Shown here: one piece after another, positions 1-5,704 of the stretch
Layout: each line of letters begins with the position of its first letter
How positions within the stretch are numbered: position 1 is the first letter of the stretch
Source of the DNA: Lachnospiraceae bacterium UBA4292
GTDB taxonomy: Bacteria; Bacillota; Clostridia; Lachnospirales; Lachnospiraceae
Assembly (NCBI GenBank): GCA_002395865.1
Contig: DGVE01000143.1
Location: 1-12,745 of the forward strand
Direction of reading: 5' to 3'
Length of the DNA stretch: 12,745 bases
Notes under the pieces: generated by a model
What the model saw: only the letters and a program-made list of their open reading frames with translations
Databases searched by the model: none
What the model was told of the DNA's origin: nothing
Position numbers and translations under genes: made by a program

Positions 1-457
1 TGTTCTCGTCGTGATCGCCGATCTCGGCCTTCGTGGAGGGAGTGTAGATCGGCTCGGGGAGCTTGTCCGACTCTTTAAGTCCCTCGGGGAGGGTGATGCC
101 GCATACCGTGCCGTTCTTCTGATAGCTTGCCCAGCCGCTGCCTGTGATGTAGCCTCTCACGATGCACTCTATGGGGAGCATGGTGAGTTTCTTGCACATC
201 ATTGAGCGGCCCTCGAACTCCTTCTTCCTGAAGAACTCGGGCATGTCGTTTACATCGGTGCTTATCATGTGGTTAGGCAGGATATCGCTCGTCATGTCGA
301 ACCAGAAGCGGCTCATCTGTGTGAGCACGATACCCTTCTTGGTGACCGTATTCTTAAGAATAACATCAAAGCAGCTGATGCGGTCGGTAGCGACCATGAT
401 CAGGCTGTCGCCGTTATCGTAGATCTCGCGTACTTTTCCTTCTTTAACGGGTTTCAT
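1..457 (-). CDS. purC: SAICAR synthetase (phosphoribosylaminoimidazole-succinocarboxamide synthase), N-terminal part
   Basis: PurC joins aspartate to CAIR using ATP to give SAICAR in cytoplasmic de novo purine synthesis. Reading leftward, the protein opens [19 protein letters not shown], the usual PurC start that forms the nucleotide-binding lobe (KVREIY, then [12 protein letters not shown]). About residues 90-110 read [16 protein letters not shown], the signature of the family, followed by [15 protein letters not shown] and [14 protein letters not shown]. Some 152 codons are present, and the gene runs off the left edge. The PurC form with this [23 protein letters not shown] segment is usually about 290 aa, so roughly half is missing. 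The start ATG (457-455) is fixed by an in-frame TAA four codons upstream and a GGAGG at 475-471, with a rather long 13-nt spacing. It is divergent from iorA and has its own promoter in the shared gap. Confidence 0.96.
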   Translation of the reverse strand, partial: MKPVKEGKVREIYDNGDSLIMVATDRISCFDVILKNTVTKKGIVLTQMSRFWFDMTSDILPNHMISTDVNDMPEFFRKKEFEGRSMMCKKLTMLPIECIVRGYITGSGWASYQKNGTVCGITLPEGLKESDKLPEPIYTPSTKAEIGDHDEN

Positions 458-487
458 AATCTGTACTTAGCCTCCGTTTGATTGTGG

Positions 488-501
488 GACTCATGTGAGT
501 C
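488..501. promoter_or_regulatory. Perfect dyad GACTCA-TG-TGAGTC in the purC leader
   Basis: Two 6-bp arms, GACTCA (488-493) and TGAGTC (496-501), are exact inverted repeats around a 2-bp centre. The site begins about 9 bp downstream of the predicted purC start point and ends 13 bp before its Shine-Dalgarno. It could be an operator for a homodimeric repressor, or a small RNA hairpin at the 5' end of the transcript, though a 2-nt loop makes a clean hairpin less likely. I do not recognise it as a PurR box. Confidence 0.4.
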
Positions 502-516
502 GGTTTTTGAAACACG

Positions 517-546
517 AGTATAACACAGGTGCAAACCGATTTTCAA
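517..546 (-). promoter_or_regulatory. Candidate sigma-A type promoter for purC
   Basis: On the minus strand TTGAAA (546-541) and TATACT (522-517) are separated by 18 nt. They match the -35 consensus at 5 of 6 positions and the -10 consensus at 5 of 6. Transcription would start near 510, leaving a leader of about 50 nt before the purC ATG at 457. That is too short for a purine riboswitch aptamer, and none is seen. Assignment is by consensus only. Confidence 0.6.
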
Positions 547-560
547 GGTATGTCATTCAT

Positions 561-576
561 AAAAATGCACATTTTT
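561..576. promoter_or_regulatory. Perfect AT-rich dyad AAAAATG-CA-CATTTTT upstream of the iorA promoter
   Basis: The 7-bp arms AAAAATG (561-567) and CATTTTT (570-576) flank a 2-bp centre, making a 16-bp palindrome that ends one base before the putative iorA -35 element. This is a typical operator or activator position. The same half-sites in the everted order occur in the leader of the GH94 gene at 10199-10217. AT-rich palindromes also arise by chance in intergenic DNA, so the function is inferred. Confidence 0.4.
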
Positions 577-577
577 A

Positions 578-605
578 TTGTATTTTTTTCGTAAATCCTT
601 ATAAT
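578..605 (+). promoter_or_regulatory. Candidate promoter for the iorA-iorB-paaK operon
   Basis: A perfect TATAAT (600-605) is preceded 16 nt upstream by TTGTAT (578-583), a weak -35 that matches only the TTG. Transcription would start near 612. That places the Shine-Dalgarno AGGAG (637-641) and the ATG at 657 in a leader of about 45 nt, and argues against any translation start before 612. Confidence 0.55.
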
Positions 606-656
606 GGAACATGGGAGAGCATGAGCTCCGAAGAACAGGAGAATGTTTTAGAATAT

Positions 657-2459
657 ATGTCGAAAAAATACCTTATGGGAAATGCGGCCTTAGCGCACGG
701 CGCCTTAAAGGCAGGCGTAGCTCTGGCTGCAGGTTATCCCGGAACGCCCTCGTCCGAGATCATCGAGACTATCTCGAAGAACAGGACAAAGGGCACATAT
801 GTGGAATGGTCCGTCAATGAGAAGGCGGCCATGGAGGTCGCCGCTGCGGCCAGCTACAGCGGCGCACGCGCGCTCGTCACCATGAAGCAGATGGGCCTTA
901 ACGTTGCTTCCGACCCCCTCATGTGCATGGCTTATGTCGGAGCGAAGGGCGGAATGGTCGTGGTCAGCGCTGACGACCCCGGCCCCATATCGTCTCAGAC
1001 GGAGCAGGATACGAGAAGGTTTGCCTCCTTCGCGAGGATACCGGTGTTTGATCCCTCCTCGCCCGAGGAACTCTACGAGATGGTGCAGGACGCGTTCGAT
1101 TACTCCGAAAAGTATAAGACGCCTGTGATACTGCGGCCGACCACGAGAGTCTGCCACGCGTACGCGGCTGTGGAGTGCGAGGAACCCGCTACGCCGATCA
1201 GGGGAGAGGGCTTCGTAAAGGACTCGTCGAAATGGGTAATATTTCCGAGGCTCTCGTACGCAAACCATGCCATGATAGAGGACAGGAATGTACACATGGC
1301 AGAGGACTTCTCATCGTACCGCTTTAACTGCACTTACGGCGACTGCACGGATACAAAGAAGGCTGTGATAGCCTCCGGTGTGAGCGTGGCATATGCGAGA
1401 GAGTATCTGAAGGATCACCCCGGGGTGAGACTTATAAAGATAGGAACGCCGTTTCCGTTCCCCGAAAGATTCGTGCTTGAGTCGCTCGAGGGAGTGGAGG
1501 AGGTGCTATGCTACGAGGAGCTCTCACCATTTATAGAGGACAGTCTGCTCGCACTTATCGGTAAGCACGGCCTTAAAATAAGAGTCAGGGGCAAGTACGA
1601 CTGCACGGTGCCGCACGCGGGAGAGAACAGTGCCGAGAGCGCCGCAAGGATCATCGGTGCTTTTGCGGGCTTTTCTGAAAGCGGCCGCGCTGATAACACT
1701 GCGGATGCCCCCAGACCGCCTGTGAGACCGCCGGTGCTTTGCGCGGGATGTCCTCACAGGGCATCATTTTACGCGGTGAAGAGGGCAATGAAGGGCAAAA
1801 AGAGCTATTTCTGCGGAGATATCGGATGCTACACTCTGGGCAACGCGATGCCTCTCGATATGGTAGACACATGCCTCTGCATGGGCGCGGGCATCACCAT
1901 GGCTCAGGGCTTTAACCACATGGATCCGGAGGCGAAGTGTTTTGCGTTTGCGGGTGATTCCACCTTCTTCGCATCCGGAATCACGGGCGTGGTAAATGCC
2001 GTATACAACGGCGCTGACATGACCGTTATCATACTGGATAATTCCACCACGGCCATGACGGGACATCAGCCCCACCCGGGCACCGGCTTCAATCTCATGA
2101 GCGGCCCCGTGGACGCGGTATCGATACCGCGTGTTCTGGAGGCGATAGGGCTTACGAAGGTCATGACTGTCGATCCTCTCGACCTGAACGCCTCGGTGGC
2201 AGCAGTAAAGGAGTGCGCGGATCTTCCGGGAGTGAAGGCGATCATATTCAAGTCGCCCTGCATCGCCATAACGAAGCCTTCGGGAAAGATGAAGATAAAC
2301 GATAAGTGCATAGGATGTAAAAAATGCATCCGCGAGATCGGATGCCCTGCCATAAGTGTCCATGAAGGAAATGTGGTGATAGATGAGGGACTGTGCACGG
2401 GCTGCGGGCTCTGCGCGCAGATCTGTCCCGTGAAGTCCATAGAGGAGGTGCGCAGATGA
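657..2459 (+). CDS. iorA: Indolepyruvate ferredoxin oxidoreductase, alpha subunit
   Basis: With IorB this enzyme oxidatively decarboxylates indolepyruvate, phenylpyruvate and hydroxyphenylpyruvate (transaminated Trp, Phe, Tyr) with CoA, giving arylacetyl-CoA, CO2 and reduced ferredoxin. It is cytoplasmic and oxygen sensitive. The N-terminus has the family block GNAALAHGALKAGV and AAGYPGTPSSEI. The thiamine diphosphate site shows GDS at 433-435 and the matching Asn at 462 (DNSTTAMTGHQPHPGTG). The C-terminus carries two [4Fe-4S] clusters: Cys 551, 554, 557, 562 and Cys 580, 583, 586, 590, the last of each followed by Pro. At 600 aa it has full family length. I chose ATG 657 (MSKKYLMGNAAL) because the family starts there, AGGAG lies at 637-641, and upstream in-frame codons precede the predicted transcription start. 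ATG 621 is an alternative. The stop overlaps the iorB start. Confidence 0.96.
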   Translation: MSKKYLMGNAALAHGALKAGVALAAGYPGTPSSEIIETISKNRTKGTYVEWSVNEKAAMEVAAAASYSGARALVTMKQMGLNVASDPLMCMAYVGAKGGMVVVSADDPGPISSQTEQDTRRFASFARIPVFDPSSPEELYEMVQDAFDYSEKYKTPVILRPTTRVCHAYAAVECEEPATPIRGEGFVKDSSKWVIFPRLSYANHAMIEDRNVHMAEDFSSYRFNCTYGDCTDTKKAVIASGVSVAYAREYLKDHPGVRLIKIGTPFPFPERFVLESLEGVEEVLCYEELSPFIEDSLLALIGKHGLKIRVRGKYDCTVPHAGENSAESAARIIGAFAGFSESGRADNTADAPRPPVRPPVLCAGCPHRASFYAVKRAMKGKKSYFCGDIGCYTLGNAMPLDMVDTCLCMGAGITMAQGFNHMDPEAKCFAFAGDSTFFASGITGVVNAVYNGADMTVIILDNSTTAMTGHQPHPGTGFNLMSGPVDAVSIPRVLEAIGLTKVMTVDPLDLNASVAAVKECADLPGVKAIIFKSPCIAITKPSGKMKINDKCIGCKKCIREIGCPAISVHEGNVVIDEGLCTGCGLCAQICPVKSIEEVRR

Positions 2460-3043
2460 CGGAATACAATATACTGATCTGCGGCGTGGGAGGACAGGGA
2501 ACTGTCCTCGCCTCAAAAATAATCGCTGCCGCGGCCATGGAATGCGGCTATACGGTTCACTCCGCCGAGACCATCGGCATGGCGCAGCGCGGGGGCCCTG
2601 TGACCAGCCACGTGCGCATAGGAGATGAGGCGTATTCGCCACTCATCGCTAAGGGCGGCGCGGATATCATCCTGGCCTTCGAGCCCGGTGAGGGCATAAG
2701 AGATCTGCCATATCTGAAGGATGGAGGAATGATGCTCGTGAGCGAGAAGAGCGTCATGCCTGTCACTGAGGCTCTGATGCCCTCCGGATATGTCGGCGGG
2801 GAGGCTGTAAAGTACCTGAGCGGTCTGAGAAATGTGCACATAGCCCGTACCGCTGCGGTCGAGGAGCGCTTCGGCTCCATGAAGTTTTTGAACATCACGA
2901 TGCTCGGAGCCCTGTCCGCTTCTGGGGCGCTTCCCATCGACAGGGAGGTGCTGCTTTCCGTCATGAAGCGCAGTGTTCCGGAGAAGTTTTTGAAGGTGAA
3001 CACGGAGGCGTTTGAACTGGGTGAGACCCTGTATAGTGAATAA
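2456..3043 (+). CDS. iorB: Indolepyruvate ferredoxin oxidoreductase, beta subunit
   Basis: This is the small partner of IorA, homologous to the gamma domain of pyruvate:ferredoxin oxidoreductases. It completes the heteromeric enzyme that makes arylacetyl-CoA from arylpyruvates. The 195-aa protein opens with ILICGVGGQGTVLASKII (glycine-rich GVGGQG at 10-15), followed by SAETIGMAQRGGPVTSHVRIG, both diagnostic of the family, and has the usual length. The start ATG (2456-2458) overlaps the iorA TGA in an ATGA junction, with GGAGGTG at 2444-2450, so translational coupling and 1:1 synthesis are likely. No cofactor-binding cysteines are expected or seen in this subunit. The paaK-like gene follows after 40 bp. 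Confidence 0.95.
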   Translation: MTEYNILICGVGGQGTVLASKIIAAAAMECGYTVHSAETIGMAQRGGPVTSHVRIGDEAYSPLIAKGGADIILAFEPGEGIRDLPYLKDGGMMLVSEKSVMPVTEALMPSGYVGGEAVKYLSGLRNVHIARTAAVEERFGSMKFLNITMLGALSASGALPIDREVLLSVMKRSVPEKFLKVNTEAFELGETLYSE

Positions 3044-3083
3044 ATGACTGGATCACAACGAAAATAAGGAGAATAATAAACAA

Positions 3084-4325
3084 ATGCAGATCAATGAAAA
3101 ACAGTTACAGCTTGTCGACGCGCAGATAAAGAGACTCGTAAAGACCGAAAGCTATTACGGAAAAATGTACGCAGAGATGGGTATTACCGGCTGCGAGAGC
3201 GAGGAGGATTTCAGGAAGATACCCTTTTCGAGCAAGGGAGATCTGAGAAACGCGTACCCTCTGGGCATTCAGGCGGTGCCCGATGAGGAGGTCGTGAGGA
3301 TCCACTCATCCTCCGGTACGACAGGAAAGCCGGTCATCATCCCCTACACCAGAAAGGATGTGGAGGACTGGGCGAAGATGTTTGCGAGATGCTACGAGAT
3401 GGCAGGCATAACCGAAAAGGACAGGATACAGATCACACCCGGCTATGGTCTGTGGACCGCGGGAATTGGATTTCAGGCGGGCTGCGAGCTTTTAGGTGCC
3501 ATGGCCATACCCATGGGCCCCGGCAATACCGAGAAGCAGCTGCAGATGATGCAGGATCTGGGCGCGACCGTTATCTGCGCTACATCGAGCTACGCGCTCC
3601 TTCTGGCTGAGGAGATCAACAAGCGCGGCATCAGGAAGAATATAAAGCTTAAAAAGGGCGTCATCGGTTCCGAGAGATGGAGCGACAAGAAGAGGGAGTA
3701 CATATCCAGAGAGCTCGGTATCGAGCTCTACGATATCTACGGACTCACCGAGATCTATGGCCCCGGCATCGGTATCAACTGCGACAAGCAGCACGGTATG
3801 CACTACTGGGACGACTACCTCTACATCGAGATCATCGACCCCGCAACGGGTGAAAATGTGCCCGACGGCGAGATGGGTGAGATCGTCATCACCACTCTCG
3901 TGAAGGAGGGCGCGCCCCTGCTTCGCTTCAGGACGCACGATATGTCCCGCATCATACCGGGCGAGTGCCCCTGCGGCTGCAAATATCCGAGACTCGATAT
4001 CATTCAGGGCAGAAGCGACGACATGTTCAAGGTGCACGGCGTGAATATCTTCCCGAGCCAGGTGGAGGAGATACTCGGACGCGTGGACGGCGTTTCGAGC
4101 GAGTACAGGGTGGATATCGCGCACGACGATGCCATTAACCGCGACATAATCATGGTCACGGCAGAGGCCGACGGAAGGGTGGATTTCGCCGCTACCGCCG
4201 CGAATATAAAGAGTCTGTTCAAGTCGGTGCTCTCGGTGACGCCCAAGGTAAATATCGTACCGCTCCAGACGCTTCCGAGGTCAGAGAAGAAGACACAGAG
4301 GGTATTCGATCACAGAGAACACTGA
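3084..4325 (+). CDS. paaK: Phenylacetate-CoA ligase family protein (AMP-forming, PaaK-like)
   Basis: An ANL-superfamily adenylate-forming enzyme that interconverts an arylacetate plus CoA and ATP with arylacetyl-CoA plus AMP and PPi. Seen in the 413-aa product: the P-loop HSSSGTTGKP (74-83), the A5 motif YGLTE (219-223), LLRFRTHDMSRI with the ribose-binding Asp region, a Cys cluster in GECPCGCKYPR of the type PaaK proteins use for zinc, the hinge motif GRSDDMFKVHGVNIFPSQVEE (309-329), and a C-terminal KKTQRVFD whose Lys402/403 is the probable adenylation lysine. It is slightly shorter at the N-terminus than the roughly 430-aa aerobic PaaK, as is common in clostridia and archaea. AAGGAGA at 3066-3072 precedes the ATG by 11 nt. 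Placement behind iorAB indicates aryl substrates (phenylacetate, indoleacetate), either releasing acids in fermentation of aromatic amino acids or activating acids for reductive carboxylation to amino acids. The direction cannot be told from sequence. Confidence 0.92.
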   Translation: MQINEKQLQLVDAQIKRLVKTESYYGKMYAEMGITGCESEEDFRKIPFSSKGDLRNAYPLGIQAVPDEEVVRIHSSSGTTGKPVIIPYTRKDVEDWAKMFARCYEMAGITEKDRIQITPGYGLWTAGIGFQAGCELLGAMAIPMGPGNTEKQLQMMQDLGATVICATSSYALLLAEEINKRGIRKNIKLKKGVIGSERWSDKKREYISRELGIELYDIYGLTEIYGPGIGINCDKQHGMHYWDDYLYIEIIDPATGENVPDGEMGEIVITTLVKEGAPLLRFRTHDMSRIIPGECPCGCKYPRLDIIQGRSDDMFKVHGVNIFPSQVEEILGRVDGVSSEYRVDIAHDDAINRDIIMVTAEADGRVDFAATAANIKSLFKSVLSVTPKVNIVPLQTLPRSEKKTQRVFDHREH

Positions 4326-4361
4326 GATATGTATTGAGGGGTAACAAAGGGGGTAGATCAG

Positions 4362-5684
4362 ATGTACAAAAAGAAACTGGCTGTAATGGCCCTGTCGGTA
4401 GCGCTTGCGGCCTCGACCTGTCTGGCGGGCTGCTCGGGCGACGACGATAACTACAGCTACGAGGACGATACTCCGAAGAAAAAGAAGAAGGCTTCGACTG
4501 AGGCACCCGATTCGACGCAGGATGGAGAAACAGAGGGGGATGTGACGAAGAAAGAGACGGATAAGGAGACCGAGACTGCAGACAGTAAAGGCGGGGCCCC
4601 GGCTGTTGACCCCGCGAAGGGTCAGATATACGTAAAGAAGACGGTGAGGGATACCGTTGTGGATATTCCCGCATTTATGACTATCATACCCGACGGGTGG
4701 GAGATGACCATCATGTCCAACTGGCAGATGATCGACAACACCTACCCCGGAAGGGAGCTGGTCCAGATAGCCGACCCGGATGGCACTGTCCAGATATCGA
4801 TAGTGTCTCCTCAGAGCTATCTGTGGATATACAACGATTCCTTCGGGATGCCATCGCAGAATGCGGGTGCCGACCTGTCCTATTACACCACTTTTTATCC
4901 GTACATGAACGCGGACGATGCGCTTGAGGCGCTTCTGGATTCGAACGGCTTTGACACAAGGACGATGAAGAAGGAGGTGGATGACGGCGAGCAGGCGTTG
5001 AGGGCTGCGGATGCGGCCGCGCAGCGTCTGGCGGATATCAATGCCGACGGCATGAGGCAGATGGGTGTGGAGTCCTACGGAAAGAGCTACTCCATCGTCG
5101 GCAAATACGCGGACTACTCGAAGAGACAGTATACGTATAACGGTGGGGAGTATTTAGAGGCGTCCACCATCACCTACGGTTTTTCGGGAAGGCTTTCGGG
5201 CATCACTACCAATACGACCACTGGCTGGATCATACCGTACTTCATCGTCTACGGCGCCAAAGACAAGGCGACCTTCGACAAATACTACGACATCGCGGGT
5301 ACCATCATAGAGAACAGCTCATTTTCACCGGAGTTCTTCTACTTGAACGCGGGTGACGCGAGCGCGATACTCGAGCAGATCGCCAAGATACAGGCGATAC
5401 GTTCGCAGGCACAGCTCGACGCTGTAAACGAGAGCCTTATGAGCGATTACTCGAGCGACACGAACGCTGATGCGAGATCGACAAGCGAGAAGGTCATGGA
5501 GATGTGGGATGACTATATCAATGATGTCGACGCATACGTGTCCGAGGACGGCTCGGTGGTGAAGACTTCGATCTACAACGAAGTCATGGCGCAGGACGGT
5601 GACTATTACTACGCGGGTGACAAGAGCGGTATACCGGACGGCTATACGCAGCTGGACAAATACGATATCAGCAGAGATCACTGA
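4362..5684 (+). CDS. Uncharacterised lipoprotein with Lys/Glu/Thr-rich linker (exported protein 1)
   Basis: Function not recognised. The 440-aa product has a signal peptide (MYKKKLAVMALSVALAAS) and lipobox LAGC with Cys24, so it should be a membrane-anchored lipoprotein outside the cell. Residues 25-85 are a charged linker: an acidic Tyr/Ser/Asp patch, Lys39-43, then Thr/Glu/Asp/Lys repeats. A folded domain follows from about 95 (VVDIPAFMTIIPDGWEM, later QIADPDGTVQISIVSPQSY), whose 'P-x-GW ... DP-x-G' spacing recalls single-domain PsbP/DUF-type folds. The last 60 residues (MWDDYINDVDAYVSEDGS, ending near YTQLDKYD) recall a C-terminal module of other uncharacterised bacterial proteins that reads roughly W-x-x-x-I-x-G-x-x-x-Y-x-D. 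Both comparisons are from memory and weak. AGGGGG (4348-4353) supports the start. It lies 36 bp after the ligase gene with no terminator seen, and its stop is 20 bp before the next gene. Confidence 0.88.
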   Translation: MYKKKLAVMALSVALAASTCLAGCSGDDDNYSYEDDTPKKKKKASTEAPDSTQDGETEGDVTKKETDKETETADSKGGAPAVDPAKGQIYVKKTVRDTVVDIPAFMTIIPDGWEMTIMSNWQMIDNTYPGRELVQIADPDGTVQISIVSPQSYLWIYNDSFGMPSQNAGADLSYYTTFYPYMNADDALEALLDSNGFDTRTMKKEVDDGEQALRAADAAAQRLADINADGMRQMGVESYGKSYSIVGKYADYSKRQYTYNGGEYLEASTITYGFSGRLSGITTNTTTGWIIPYFIVYGAKDKATFDKYYDIAGTIIENSSFSPEFFYLNAGDASAILEQIAKIQAIRSQAQLDAVNESLMSDYSSDTNADARSTSEKVMEMWDDYINDVDAYVSEDGSVVKTSIYNEVMAQDGDYYYAGDKSGIPDGYTQLDKYDISRDH

Positions 5685-5704
5685 TGAAAACGGGGGGAGT
5701 TTAC

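Noticed and set aside
495..656. Purine or other known riboswitch in the purC/iorA gap
   Set aside because: The leaders on both sides are only about 45-50 nt and show no conserved aptamer core.
705..1295. Minus-strand open frame of 196 codons inside iorA
   Set aside because: It lies fully antisense to a gene with clear family motifs, is rich in Arg/His/Tyr as reversed coding DNA tends to be, and shows no domain or Shine-Dalgarno.
1764..2642. Minus-strand open frame of 292 codons across iorA and iorB
   Set aside because: Antisense to the ferredoxin and thiamine regions of iorA and the start of iorB; composition is that of a shadow frame.
3492..4124. Minus-strand open frame of 210 codons inside paaK
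   Set aside because: Antisense to conserved PaaK motifs with no recognisable protein features.
4305..4333. Possible promoter before the first lipoprotein gene (TTCGAT, 17 nt, TATGTA)
   Set aside because: Only 2 of 6 and 3 of 6 consensus matches; no better than background.
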